Assembly: GCF_009727055.1 (NCBI RefSeq)
Contig: NC_052350.1
Location: 34,776,763-34,840,762 of the forward strand
Direction: 5' to 3'
Source: Benincasa hispida
Lineage: Eukaryota; Streptophyta; Magnoliopsida; Cucurbitales; Cucurbitaceae
Length of the DNA: 64,000 bases
The notes beneath the pieces are model-generated. The model worked only from the letters and a program-made list of their open reading frames with translations. It ran no database searches and was not told the origin of the DNA. This document shows, one piece after another, positions 45,953-58,915 of this stretch (positions are counted from its first letter, which is position 1; each line of letters opens with the position of its first letter). The position numbers and the translations under genes were made by a program.

Positions 45953-47861
45953 TGATAACTTGTAGAAATACAAGTTATTTATACTGTTTTATTTAGATAT
46001 TGTGGCTAAAAGAAAGAAAAGTTACGTCGATAGTATGAAAATTGGCTAAGAAATGCGAGAATTATAAAATGTCGTCAATACACTCACTAACACCATTACG
46101 ATGGTAGAAAAGAATGTTTCAGTTCTGTTTTGCTGGAAATCAAGTTACCGCATGCGTTTGTGGCTCAAAAAAATGAAATGAACAACGCATCTATGTCACA
46201 TTGCGCCCATCAATAGAGAACGAAAAGATGACCAACGTAATGACGGCGCATGTGACAATCGATCAAGAACTTTGCGATCAATGCAATTCCAACCGCATGC
46301 GGTAATAAAAAATAACACTGCATGTGGCAATATATCGAAGATGTAAAGAGCAACATAATTGCAGAGGGTTCTGACGCGTGTACAACTGTTAGTTGTGCAT
46401 TTCTGATGGGATTGATTGCGTAACAGAAGGAATATTCACTCCACCATTTCAGGAACTACCTTAACCATAAAGTGGGGACCACAATGCAAAAAGTCAAGCT
46501 TCGCTTATAAATAGCCTCTGCAATTTCATTGAAAGATATACTTGAATACATAGAAACGTGTATATAATGATCTGAGAGAGAGACTGGTTTGAAGCGATTT
46601 CCAGAGTAGATCCGAGAAGAATCACGAGATAAGGCCGAGAGGTGAGTCTCCGAGCAAGGAATCCTTCCAATCCTCGTCGTTGAAGCTTTGTACGAAGGTC
46701 ACTTCTACCAGATGAGCAAGCCTGAGAGGGAAGCTCTCCTCTTCATTACTTCCACACGTCAGCAAGCACTACCTCCGTTCAGATCTGTGTTAAGACGTTG
46801 ACACACTTTCTGTATTTGTCTCTAAATCTCTATTTCATCACTTGTATTCATCTTCTTAATCTTTCATTCACACCATGTATCGAATGCCTAATCTTAGTAT
46901 TAAATGTTATGATCATTTCCATTATCACCTCTCTGTCTATTTCCATTCATCCATGATCCATTTTCTCCATGATGTTTTCCTAATTCCCTGGGTAATTAGT
47001 AAGAATTAAGTAAGTAAATTAATTTTTGTTAAGGAAATGATTAAGTTTAGTTAAAGCATGCTAGATGGCATCTTCACCTGTGAGAGCAGAAGTGAAGATG
47101 TTATTCCACCTATCAAGAGAGGGTTGGAAGAATGCGTTAACTAAAGCGAGAAGTACTTCCAGAGATGGAAGCAGCCTTGCGTTCATCACGTTCATCCCTG
47201 TTTCACTATAGAGATATGGGAACACAGCCGATCACCGAGAGGTGTACACCAAGGGAAAGCGGAACCTTAATTGCATCTTTAACGCAATTAAGAAACTTGC
47301 GATGTTTTTACTATTTATTCTTTCTATTTCTGATTCATCCATAAAGACTTGCCATCGCATACCATGATCGTTTGTATAACTTCACAGTCAGTCTCGACCT
47401 CAGTATCATGTATCTTGTTTCTTGTATCATATTAGTTTAGGATTTTACTTTCAACGCAACTTTATTTTATCATCGCAAACTTTATTTTCATCGCAATTTA
47501 AATTCATGTATAAACCTAATTCTTTATTAATTGTAAAAATTGGTCGCATGTATCACAAAAGTAACGCATTAACGAAAACAATCCTTGTGTTCGACCTCAG
47601 ATTATTCTGATAAACTTGCATTGGTATTATACTTGGTTTCAACGCAGGGAAACTTGTGACACGCATTACTCTATCGCATACTACAAGCATATCATTAACA
47701 ACACATATTTAGAAGTAGTGTGCATAAGCGATAATACAGCATCCACATTCCTTCTCAATCTATAGCGTTACAAGTTTATGGCAACATAAGCTTGTTGTTC
47801 ATTCATTCACATTCATATTTGTCCACATGCTGTAAGGTAAGATATAAAAAATACCGTGTCA
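45953..47861 (+). mobile_element. Solo Athila LTR inserted between protease and RT
   Basis: TGATAACTTGTAG to ACCGTGTCA, 1909 bp, TATA box at 46506-46514. The flanks GTAGT and ACAGT match in three of five positions, with two transitions. On the minus strand the coding sequence joins in frame once the LTR and one 5-bp flank are skipped, so the duplication is real but mutated. Frame 47422-47610 is not a gene. Confidence 0.85.
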
Positions 47862-48859
47862 ACAGTACGCGTGGCTAATTCCTCTGATGTCAACGAGCGT
47901 CCAACCAATTGCACGCACATGTTTCTTGAGAATGCTCATCAACGCATTCTCTTGATCTTTGTTGAGCGCAGAGGAAATGATCACTGGCACTTTTTCATTC
48001 TACCCCAAAAATGTGTACTTCAAATGGGTTGGTAGGGTCTTTAGTTCAAGTGTTGGTGGCTTCACTTAGGAAGGTTGCATTGTTTTTCATTTATTTGTTT
48101 CTATTGGCTCTACTTCTTGCTTTGCGATCATTTCTTCTTCCTCGTTTGCATTTGCTACGATCACATTGTAGGCAGCCACAGATGCGCTGGCATCCTTTTC
48201 TTCATCCTCTTCATCAGAATTTTCTTCTTCAATCAAATTCAGGTCATCATTAGAATCCTGTGGGTCTTCTTCATCCGAAAATTTCATGGCACGAATTATA
48301 TAAATTTGAGGTTCTATCCGTTGATACTCAGAGTGATTTCCCCTTGTGCACATCAATTTGAGCACGACCCGTTGATAGAAAAGGTCGCCCCAAAATGATG
48401 GGCACATCTTTGTCAACCTCGTAGTCTAAAATGATGAAGTCAGCTGGCAAAATAAATTTATCAATCGTGATTAGCCCATCTTCACTTTACCTTCTAGATG
48501 AACCAGAGATCTGTCAGCCAATTGGAGAGTCACTGATATGGGCACAAGTTGCCCCACATTTAATTGTATAAAAATTGATAGCGACATCAAATTTATGCTG
48601 GCCCCCAAGTCACACAGGGCTTGCCCAATATAGAGTCCTCCTATGGAGCAAGAAATAGTGAAGCTCCAAGGATCGCTCATCTTCGATGGAATGATTGATT
48701 TGGAACTTTGCATTAATGCCACTGTGGCAAATTTCCCAGCGCCCCTCTTCTTAGTTTCCATATCCTTCAGAAACTTGGCATAGGCAGGCATTTCCTCAAT
48801 CCCTTCACGGAAAAGAATGTTAACATGTAATTGCTTTAACATAGATAAGAAGCGTTGGT
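47862..48859 (-). pseudogene. Athila-like protease and acidic linker
   Basis: Minus frame from 48859 leftward: the gag tail (RFLS, LKQLHVNI), EMPAYAKFLKDMETKKRG, protease with SCSIGG and LCDLGASINLM (the usual DLGAS active site), and [15 protein letters not shown]. After a frame break near 48470 the linker 48416-48087 carries a strongly acidic segment (FSDEEDPQDSNDDLNLIEEE). It then continues leftward into the region just before RT (IISSALNKDQENALMSILKK), ending at the inserted LTR. Confidence 0.82.
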
Positions 48860-50827
48860 ACTATATGTAACTAAAATTTATGTATGTCCTTTATTATGCA
48901 TGCACTGTGATGATAGATAATTCAAGTTCATGTTGCCATAAACTTGATGACTGAAATTTAATCTTTTATCTTTATCTAACTCTAACGCATGGCTGGTGAA
49001 TGAAATGAATGATGTGCGAAATGCGCTAAAGTGTTTTGCGATAAAGATAAATTTTATGTGATACTACGTCTAAATATATGTGTTGGTTGTGATATGCTCG
49101 TAGTATACGATGAAGTAGTGCATGTCACAAGCTTCTTTGCACTGAAACCAAGTATAATTCCAACGCAAGTTTCTCAGAATGACCCGAGGTTGAACACGGG
49201 GATTGTTTTTGTTAATGCAATTGTTTTGTGAAATATGCGACCGGTTTTAATAATGAATAAAGAATTTGGGTTTGTACAGAAATGTAAATTGCGATGAAAG
49301 TAAAAATGCATTAACAAAGTAAAGTAAAAAAATGTGTTGATAAAATAAATTCCTAAACTACTATGATACATGATATTGAGGTCGAGAACTTACTATGAAG
49401 TTGTACAAAAGTGTCGATGAATGCGATGGCAAGTCTTATGAATGAAGCAGGAAGAGAAAGGTAAAGAGTAAAAACATCGCAAGTTTGTTAATCGCGTTAA
49501 GGACGCAACTAAGGTTCTGCTTTCCCTTGGCGTACACCTCTTGGTGATCGGCCGCGTTCCCATATCTCTATGGTTAAACAGAGATGAACATGATAAACAC
49601 AAGGTTGTTTCCATCTCTGGAAATACTTCTCGCTTTAGTTAACACATTCTTCGAACCCTCTCTCGATAGGCGGAATAACATCTTCACTTTTGCTCTCACA
49701 GGCGAAGATGTCGTTGAGCATGCTTTAGCTAAACATAATTGATTTCTTAACACAAATTAACTCACTCGCTTAATTCTCGCTATTTACTCTGGGGATTAAG
49801 AACACATCATGGAGAAAATGGATGATAAAAGTATGGAAAGAGACAGAAAGATGATAATGGTGACGATGATAACATTTAATTCTAAAATTAAGTGTTTGAT
49901 ACATGTTGTGAATGAGGGATTAAAGAAGATGAATACAAAGATGAAATAGAGGATAGAAACAAATATGGAAAGAGTGTCAACGTCTTGACACAGATCTCGA
50001 TCGGAGATTTGTGCTTGTCGGCTTGTGGATGTTGTGGAGAGAAAAGCTCCCTTCCCAGGCTTGCTTTCCTGGTAGAATTGACCCTTGCACAGAGCTTCAA
50101 CTTCAGGGATCGGCAGAATTCCTTGCTGGGAGACTCCCCTCTCAACCTTGTCTCGTAGCTCTCCCAGATTACCCTGTAAAGTCGCTTCAGATCAACCTCT
50201 CTCTCAGAATCACTATATGCTCGTCTCTATGTATACATGTATATCTTTCAGCGAATTTGAAGAATCTATTTACAGGCGAGACCTTGGCTCTTTGTATTTG
50301 TGGTCCCCACTATATAGTTATGGTAGTTCCTGAAATGGCGGAATGGAAAATTCCTTCTATTACGCAAGCAATTTGTCAGAAATGCACAATTGAAAGCTGT
50401 ACACTTGTCATAACTTCTTGCAAATGCATTGCTCTCACATCTTCGATCTATCGCCGCATGCAGTGTTGTTTTTTATTACTGCATGCGGTTGAAATTGCGT
50501 TGATCACTAAAGCTCTTGATCGATTATCGCATGCACGGTCATTGCGTTGATCATCTCTTCGTTCTTGATTAATGGGTGCAATGCGACGTAGATGCGTTGT
50601 TTATTTCGTCTTCGAACCATGAATGCATGAAGTGACCTATTTCCTACAAAATTGAAACTGAAACATTCTATTCTGCCATCGTAATGGTGTTAGGGGGTGT
50701 GTTTATGACATTTCATAATTTTCGTATTTCTTAGCCAATTTGTATACTATCGACGCAACTTTCCTTTCTTTTTCCCGAAATATCTAAATAAAATGGTATA
50801 AATAACTTGTATTTCTACAAGTTATCA
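48860..50827 (-). mobile_element. Solo Athila LTR (minus) inserted near the gag-protease junction
   Basis: Minus strand starts TGATAACTTGTAGAAATAC at 50827. The left end is placed at about 48860 because the host coding sequence (RFLSMLKQLHV) is readable up to 48854; TACCAA/TACAG flanks suggest a mutated duplication. Its 3' 150 bp differ from the other copies of this LTR. The 179-codon plus-strand frame at 50011-50550 is an antisense reading of the LTR, not a gene. Confidence 0.8.
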
Positions 50828-52329
50828 CTGTACCTCTTCGTTTTTCTTTTTCCTTAGTCTTTGAGGGAAAGGGGGTAACTGAACTTTCACGGTTCCCGTT
50901 TCATTAGGCTTTGAGGTCGATGCAACCTCAGGTTCTACTGCTTCTTCTTCTTTTTCTTCTTCTCGCGTTACCGCAATCTCAGGTTCAGCTGTGATGGAAG
51001 TTATTCTACTCAGCTTCTTCTTTTCTTCCTCCACAGTCTTCCCACTGCGCAATGTCACAGCCTGACATTGTTCCTTACCTGATCCCCCGGGTTGTGTGAA
51101 AGTTCGGTTGAACTTGGCAACGCCCTTTGCAGTCGACTCTCCAGCTCACTTGCAATTCGAGGTTACAGATGGACGTAGCCTGACTCTGAAGTACTGTCTC
51201 GTTTTTCTCTATATATTGCTTTAATAGGCTCTCCAAAGAAGAGGATTGCAGTGGTTGTTGTGAGCTACTTGCTTGGTTGCTCTGTTGACCGTTGATCCGT
51301 TGGAAGAATCTTGGTGGCCCTTCTTTTTGCGCCCACAGATTGAAAATTGTGTTGTTGATTCTTCCAGGAAAAATTGAGGTGGTTTCTCCACCTTGGGTTG
51401 TAGGTGTTTGAAAAGGGATTATTTTTCACGAAGTAGATAGATTGTGGATTTTGCGGGCAATCTTCCATCGCATGCCCATCACCGCAAGTCGCACACCTTG
51501 CAGTGTTTTGATTGATTGCATTGATTTGCCCACCTTGCGGTGTTGGGCTGCTGGTCGCCATTCCTTGGATCAAATTCATCATTGCGGTCATTTGGTTTTG
51601 CAATGAAACAATAGCACCGTTGTTTGCGTCAGAGTCTTTAAGTCTCAATCTCTGGTCACTATCTCTCCAGTCTTCATGGTTCTTAGAGATGCGATCAAGG
51701 ATATTCTTCGCCTCATCATATGTTTTTTTTAGCAGACCTCCAGCGGGTGCCGTATTGGCAGTGGTCTGCGAAGCGGGATTCAAACCATGATAGAAAATCT
51801 CGATTTGAAGGCAGTCTGGTAACCCATTATGTGGACAATCCCGGACCAACCTTTTAAACCTCGCCCAAGCATTGCTGAGCGATTCATCCATGTCTAGCTC
51901 AAAATTAGTAATAAGCTACCTTGGTTTTGCGTTCTCGGTAGGTGGAAAATACTTCTTCATAAACTTCTCCACTACCTGCTCCCAAGAAGTGATCTCTTCT
52001 AGTCCGAGCGAATATGCCCATTTCCTAGCCTGATCACAGAGAGAAAATGGGAACAACGTTAGTCAAACTTCTTCAGCAGAGATGTTCGGGAACACAAAAG
52101 TATTGTAGATTTCAATAAAACTTTGGAGGTGGGCATGCGGGTCCTCGTCACGCCTTCCTCTGAATTGACCTGCAGTCTGGATCATCTGCAGCATCACCGG
52201 TTTTATCTCGAATCTACTTCCGTCGAGGGCAGGCCTCATGATTCCCAGAGAGAAATCATAGAGGTTTGGTAATGCATAGTCCCTGATGGGCCTATTGCGA
52301 TCATTTGCCAACAGAATCGGATTCGCCAT
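50828..52329 (-). pseudogene. Athila-like gag, broken
   Basis: Starts with ATG at 52329 (MANPILLANDRNRPIRDY, then FRGRRDEDPHAHLQSF). The retrotransposon gag core continues across a stop near 51925 (frame 51891-51265: DESLSNAWARFKRLVRDCPH, GLPDCLQIEIFYHGL) and one zinc knuckle, CATCGDGHAMEDC. The C-terminal frame 51058-50825 is basic and acidic mixed (MTLRSGKTVEEEKKKLS, PPFPQRLRKKK). Capsid protein of the element, inactive here because of stops, frameshifts and an inserted LTR at its end. Confidence 0.86.
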
Positions 52330-52520
52330 GACATTATTATCATTTGGTGCTCCATTTTCAAGCTACTCTGCCATCTCTTCTTTGTCAGATAGTGGTTGAT
52401 GTTGGCAGTCTCTCAGTCCCCTTCTAAATGTCCTCTCAATCTCCATGTCGTAATTCGCCAAAGATTGAGAGTCTGCAAAGAAATAAGAAAAATTATCGTT
52501 AACAAACTATTTTGCCGAAG

Positions 52521-52538
52521 TCCCCGGCAACGACACCA
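52521..52538 (-). other. tRNA-Asp-type primer-binding site
   Basis: Minus strand TGGTGTCGTTGCCGGGGA, following the LTR end by the spacer AGTTT. Athila elements typically use a tRNA-Asp primer, unlike the tRNA-Met sites of the chromoviruses and Copia elements here. It supports the lineage call. Confidence 0.85.
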
Positions 52539-52544
52539 AAAACT

Positions 52545-54305
52545 TGATGCTTGAAATTTATGAAGTGGAAATATGGATGATATGCATTGATAGATTTGCA
52601 TTGTGCACTCAAGTTTCCCAGCGGAATTCAAGTGTAAATTCTTCTGAGTTTCCTGGTAAGTCCAAGGTCGAACACAAGGACTTGTGAAAATAGATTGCGT
52701 TGGTAATTTTTATGAAAACTTTGTGGTAACCAAGTAAATAAATAAGTGTTGGGTTTGTTGGTTGCGTTGATGAAAAAGAAATAAATAAAGCCAGTGGATT
52801 TGAGAAAGACAGTTGCGTTGATAAATGCAATGAGTATGCGATGAATGGGTTGAGAAGATCTTTAGCTAACGTTACTTGGGAATGCGTCAGACTATGCAAT
52901 CATGTTACAACCATGCACAGCAAGTCATTTTCCAATGTAAATGCGATGCTTCTAAGTCTAGGACACATGTGTTGAATGCAAAAGTGTCCATAGCGCTTAT
53001 CCTTAAGTCTCTACTCTTGTCCTATGTGTTGATGCAAAATGCATGAAAGTAAGGTGACCGCATACAATCATACCTTATTGCTAAGATGCATGCGATGCGT
53101 TGATAAGAAATAGTGCTCATTCCTAAGCGCCTATCTCCTGTTTATGCATTCTAATCTTGTTCTTCCAAACCTAGATTCTAACCTGACCTTCCCAAGTTTA
53201 GATCCTGACCTTATACTACCCTCCCAAGGATCTCTAATGAACGAATGAAGCATACATAAACAAGATAATCGCAAAGAATGAAGATTCCCTAGTTGTGCTA
53301 GCTAAATGCTTCTCAACCCATTCAACTAATTTAGCTTCTCATGCGTGAATAACAGAGAGTGAACAGATATAGAGAAATTCAACTAATTTAGCTACTCATG
53401 CCTGAATAACAGAGAGTGAACAGATATAGAGGAAGAAATTCCATTCTTATAAATGAGTTGAGTACAAAATGACAATGGAAAGTAAAGGTAGAGAGCCTGG
53501 TAGCAATTCCTTGCCGACCGAGGCTTTTTACACATAAATCTCTATTTTGTTCTAAAGATGTTCACGCTTCCGCAGGCGTCAGCCCTCTCTCTGTCTTTAG
53601 AGCTTCCGGCGCTTTCCCAAGCTTACTGGAACGATCTACCAGCACAACTTTCTGCCTCGCGTCCACCTTAAAATGAAAGAAAACTCAAAACAAAGACGTG
53701 CGAACTGATCAACTGATTGTAAAAGTCGTGAACTTGTGAAACAAAAGATTGTAAAAGTGGTGAACCCCTTTTCTGAAGAATGCACTTGGTATTTATAGAG
53801 CATCCATGATGAAAGGCGGCTTCTTTCTCCTAGTTATACAGATGGGACACCTTTAATTCTTGACTGATGCGCTGGAATTACCACCGATAAAGTTGAATGT
53901 AAACTTTGTGACCGTTATCGACTGTCAACTTAATTTGGATTCAACTGTCATCAGCTTTCTATCCCATCGCTCTTAATTATTCTTTCACCAAGATGCGCCT
54001 ACCATATTGCACTGACCAAGTTGCGGCGACTCTTCTCGAGCGAATGATTGCGAGCACGATCAACGTAAAGCCTTGCGGTGAAGTTGTGCTCGACCAATGA
54101 TTTCCTATGATCGCAATCCTGCATTGCGTTAATGCATATTCTACACAAAAATACAAAGATCGACTGTTCTAATGCGTTGGATGCATGCGACCGCAATATT
54201 AAGAAACTGATACTTAATAGACACAAAGTAACATATTTCATCAACGTAATCCAACATTGTTTAAGAACTTAGCACTATGATAACATGCATTTCTGCCCAT
54301 TATCA
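52545..54305 (-). mobile_element. 5' LTR of the second Athila-like element
   Basis: 1761 bp; minus strand TGATAATGGGCAGAAATGC to TTTCAAGCATCA. Related to the LTR at 15364-17468. A roughly 60-bp phrase around TTCAACTAATTTAGC is repeated at about 53320 and 53380. The right neighbour is Copia integrase sequence starting GTCCC. Frames at 52413, 52609 and 53999 (minus) are not genes. Confidence 0.84.
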
Positions 54306-55001
54306 GTCCCCAAAAAGAATTTGGTAACTGAGCTTAACTCATCATGGAAGAACCATGTCCAACAAGGTTTTGTTTCTCCTTTCTACCACACTGTTCTACT
54401 AAGGTATGCCTGGGGTTGTCAGTTGAGACTGAATTCCATGTTCTATCAAATAATTATGGAATTCTATGTTCATATACTGACCACCTCGATCCAATCGAAG
54501 TGTTTTAATCTTTTTACCTAATTGGTTTTCAACCTCACCCTTATACTCTTTGAAATTTTCAAAAGTTTCAGACTTTTGGTGAATTAGGTAAATGTGCCCG
54601 TACCTTGAATAATCATCTATAAAACTGATGAAATATTCATACCCTCCTGTCGCTCTAACATTTAGAGGCCCACAATTGTGTGAGCGAATTAGCTCTAGGG
54701 GTTCTTTAGTTTTAAGACCTTTTCCAGAAAAATATCTTTTTGTCATTTTACCATAGAGATAGGACTCATGTGGTGGTAATGAACTGTCTTCCAACTTATT
54801 TAGATGACCGTTCTTAACCAATCTCTCAATGTTGTTGAGTTTTATGTGACCCAATCTCAAGTGCCAAAGATAGGCATTAGAAGAAATCTTCCTCTTCTTA
54901 TGAGTCCCAAGAGTTTTAAACATCTCTATGTTCAAAATAGCGTTGACCTCAGTTGGTTTTAACATGTACATGTTGAAGGATTTCTTACCGAATAATTCCA
55001 T
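54306..55001 (-). pseudogene. Copia integrase fragment, second copy
   Basis: Corresponds to 26755-27447, with the same start directly after the leader and the same TAA after MMS. GAG-pre-integrase (LWHLRLGHIKLNN) and core residues are visible, but the first catalytic D is altered (HNCGPLN instead of HSDLCEPLN) and the second reads LRLDRGGQY. The stretch carrying the E is disrupted by stops (frame ends at TTPGIP). The rest of pol is absent, cut off by the Athila LTR. Confidence 0.82.
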
Positions 55002-55024
55002 GAGCGCATTCGGATCGCTCCGAT

Positions 55025-56654
55025 CTCACCGTGACCAAAATACATATTATACATTCAAACACATAGTTATGCAAACAAATAGTAATTATCGACATGCTAT
55101 GAACAAGAAATAGACGAGGGAGAGAGTTTCCATACCAATTGAAGACAATCTTCAATCTTCAGAACTCAACGCAGTGGAAACCTCCACGCGATCTACCAAT
55201 ACCCAGCAGCAGCGTCCACTATAGCAACACGAATAATCGCACAAGCATGAACGCAGCGGGGATGAAACCACCAGAAAAGAGCCCCAGGTATTCTGGGAGT
55301 GAGAACCCAAAGCATGGTCTTTGGTGAATTTAGTAGAGGAAGGAGGAAGCACAGATCGTGTAGGCGATAAGAAAGTGGGAGGGAAAAAGGCGCTATCGTA
55401 TAGCACGATGCTTATCATTTAGGAGAAACTACACAATCATGTAGGTTTTACTGAACGATCGTTTAGGAAAAGGTATAGATCATTTAGCAAACTCGACAGA
55501 CACTACGATCGTTTAGATAAGCTATCCGATTGTGTAGGAACTAGTGTGCGATTGTTTAGGTGCGAGGTGGACGATCGTTTAGGCAGAGAGTGACTATTGT
55601 ATAGGCTATCGATTAAGAGATCAAATACTATTCTACCAATGCGCACTCCTCGATTTATTTTTCGACAACTACGACGAATGATTTAAAATGAAACAATTTC
55701 ATTTTTATTTCATCGGCTACAATAACCGAAGCATTCCCACTAACCCATGTCCAAACGTGATTTTTGGCTTAATTATCATATAATTAACCAATTAATTAAT
55801 AATAAATATATTCATATTATACTTTTATCCTATAGTTTGATATCACATATCTACTATAGTATTTTCTCCTCAACTTAATATAAATCATATTTATATCTAA
55901 TTTCCTCCAAAATAATGTATCTCATACATTTAACCAATTATATCATATATAATTAACCAGTCCAATTATATCATATATAATCGAACTTCCTCTTGTCAAT
56001 TTGAACATTTCAAATTAACCCAAACACAGGTTCTCGACTTTATCCAAACTACCCAGGGGACCTAATGGACCTGTGGCTCGAAGCTCCAATGGTTCGTGAA
56101 TAGTTAACTAAACTCTTTAGCCACGAGATCCACCATCCGTTAACTATCAGACATTCCACTAAAGACCAACGACTGAACTCTTATTACCACAGATATATTT
56201 TTGTGTCCATCAGATATAACCAATCATGAGTACGATGACCCTTCACAGATGGTCGTAAGTACAACTGGGCTAAATTATCGTTTTTCCCCTATAGTTACAT
56301 CTCACTCCTTAAGTACCACTGATTTCTCTAATGGACTACAACATAGTCCAACTATGTGTGAACACCTCTCGAGCCAAGAGAAAGTGTGTGGCGTCACATC
56401 ATTCAAGCCCTGGAATCAGCCCTTAAGGGAGCTATCTATCTACTTACCCCTACCTCGGGGAAGAAGCGAATTCCATCTTGTGTAGTTGAGTTCCTAGCTC
56501 CCAAATCAGACAAATCCCTAAAATGATAAGTTTGAATCGGCGACCTGGCCACTCGCACCCATACAAATCAAAGGACCACCCTCAATGGCAGGAGTTCCCA
56601 ACTCACTCAGGATTGAGGTCATGTTACTTATTGTCATCCTAATGAAGTGAAGTC
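55025..56654 (-). mobile_element. Copia LTR (minus), second copy of the 27471-29097 type
   Basis: Collinear with 27471-29097 throughout, including the ACGATCGTTTAGG array (55385-55620) and the break at AGTC followed by a chromovirus LTR. The shared breakpoint shows that the junction was copied as a unit. Frames at 55139-55418 and 56201-56485 are not genes. Confidence 0.8.
55385..55620. repeat. ACGATCGTTTAGG minisatellite, second Copia LTR copy
   Basis: Same spacing as 27845-28070, with more C-to-T and G-to-A type decay (for example CACAATCATGTAGG in place of CACGATCGTGTAGG). Confidence 0.7.
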
Positions 56655-56944
56655 TATGAAACTTGCATTCCTATTTCCCTATTTAAGCTAATAACTAGGA
56701 GAATCTTACTAGGTATGAAACCCTATGCTAAAAAGGAAGAACTCTAAGTATTGAATAAATGTCCTTCAAAAAGTTTGGAATTTAACTAATCGAAATTTAA
56801 CTAAGTGTAAGGTTAACACGGAACCAGGCGTTTGGTGTTAAACCCATAAAATAAAACTAAGTCAAGGACAATCATGTGTGAATTTGTGAAGTTGTACGCA
56901 TTACATGAAAGTCGCCTATGCATTGAGAAAGCGTGAGCAAGAGC

Positions 56945-57128
56945 AGATAGGCAAAGTACTACACAATCAGTGTAAGCGCTAGACGATAAGCAGAGAAGCT
57001 GGATGATAGCGCTAGACGATAGCACTAGACGATAGCATTAAGCGTTAAGCGATGCGCGGGTGCTAAGTGATGGACTACACGATGGTGCTACGCGATGGGC
57101 GTAGGCGCTAGACGATAGATATGCTGCA
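56945..57128. repeat. Hairpin-type minisatellite, left part (right part continues at about 58390-58635)
   Basis: GCTAGACGATAGC units, tandem and imperfect. The inserted Athila LTR splits the array. Confidence 0.6.
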
Positions 57129-58381
57129 TGATAACTTGTAGAAATACAAGCTATTTATACTGTTTTATTTAGATATTGCGGCTAAAAGGAAAAAAAGTTG
57201 CATCGAACGTATGAAAATTGGCTAAGAAATGCGAGAATTATAAATTATCATAAATACACCCACTGACACCATTGCGATGGTAGAAAAGAATGTTTCAGTT
57301 CTGTTTTATAGGAAATCAAGTCACCGCATGCGTTCATGGCTCAAAGATAAAATGAACAACGCATCTCTGTCGCATTGTGCTCGTCAATCAATAATAAAGA
57401 ATGTTTTAGTTCTGTTTTATAGGAAATTAAGATGCATCTCTATGTCTATTTCCGTTAATCCACAATTCACTTTCTCCACGATGTTTTCTTAATCCACTGG
57501 TAATTAGTAAAAATTAAGCAAGTAAATTAATCTGTGTTAAGGAAGTAGTTATGTTTAGCTAAAGCATGCTAGACGGCATCTTCATCTGTGAGAGCAGAAG
57601 TGAAGATGCTATTCCTCCTGTCGAGAGAAAGTTGGAAGAATGCATTAACTAAAGCGAGAAGTACTTCCAGAAATGGAAGCAACCTTGCGTTCATTACGTT
57701 CATCCCTGTTTCACCACAGAGATGTGGGAACGCGGCCGATCACCGAGAGGTGTACGCCAAGGGAAAGCGGAACTTTAGTAATATCTTTAACGCAATTAAT
57801 GAACTTGCGATGTTCTTACTAGTTATTCTTTTTATTTCTGATTCATACATAAAGACTGGCCACCGCATACCACGATCCTTTGTATAAACTTCACAGTCAG
57901 TCTCGAACTCAGTATCATGTATCATTTATCTTGTATCTTGTATCATAATAGCTTAGGATTTACTTTTATCGCACTTTTATTTTATTATCGCAATTTACAT
58001 TTATCGCAATTTACTTTCGTGTACAAACACACACTATTTGTTAATTGTAAAAACCGGTCGCTTGTATCACGAACGTAACACATTAACAAAAACAATCACT
58101 GTGTTCGACCTCAGATTACTCTGAGAAACTTACATTGGAATTATACTTGGTTTCATTGCAAGGAAACTTGTGACAACGCATAGCATACTACAAGTATTTC
58201 ATTAATAACGCATACATCTAGAAGTAGTATCGCATAAAGTGTGAATACGCATAACACAGCATCCACATTCCATTTCCATCTTTCACGTCAACAAGTTATG
58301 GCAACTTGAGCTTGTTGTTCATTCATCCATATTCATATTTGTTCGCATGCTGTAAGTAGAAGATATAAATTCTGCGTTACA
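57129..58381 (+). mobile_element. Athila LTR, internally deleted, nested in the chromovirus LTR
   Basis: TGATAACTTGTAG to GCGTTACA, 1253 bp; about 0.7 kb of the 1.9-kb LTR is missing in the middle (after 57430). A roughly 30-bp phrase around CAGTTCTGTTTTATAGGAA is duplicated at the break. The flanks CTGCA and TTGTG differ only by transitions from the uninterrupted TTGCA in the 29098 LTR. Confidence 0.8.
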
Positions 58382-58915
58382 TTGTGTTAGGCAATGAGCA
58401 GACGCTTTACACGATAGGCAGAATACTAAGCGATGGGTGTTGGACGATAGACGCAGGCGCTGGGCAATGACATAAGCAATTAGTGGATGCGTTGGATGAT
58501 AAGGCATCAGCGTTAAACGATGGAGGTAAACGATGCGCGCAGTAGCTAAGGGATAGGCTAAGAGCGAGATCGTTTACTAAACGATTGAGCTACACGATGG
58601 GCTGTTGGAGCTAAGCGATAGAAGCAAGAACTAAACAATGGAGCGGTGTTGAGGACTACGTTACGCAAGATTGATGAGCTCATCGGGGCAAATGGCTTTA
58701 TTGACGGAAGTCTGAAACAGAGATAGTAGAAGTTGGACAAATAAATATTCATGCAAAGTGAGTTAGATGCATGAAGAAGACATATCAAATAGGAGGTGGA
58801 AGAGGCTGGGCATTGGCAGAATAAGAGGAATACACCTGGATGTGATCAAAGGAGGCGGTGTCGGGTAAAGGAGAATGGTGAGATGCCTATAAAATGAGCA
58901 GAACGCTTCACTTTA

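Larger units (their letters stand above)
44968..54305 (-). mobile_element. Second Athila-like element (minus strand), 3' half deleted, split by two LTRs
   Basis: In element sense: 5' LTR (54305-52545), tRNA-Asp primer site, gag, protease, linker and RT up to the first RNase H residues (MCDA) at about 44970. RNase H body, integrase and 3' LTR are missing. Two LTRs of the other Athila LTR subfamily are inserted, at 45953-47861 and 48860-50827. Removing each (with one target copy) reconnects the coding sequence. Confidence 0.83.

Noticed and set aside
50011..50550. 179-codon plus-strand ORF
   Set aside because: Antisense to a solo Athila LTR; no domain, and homologous LTR copies at 39382 and 45953 do not keep the frame open.
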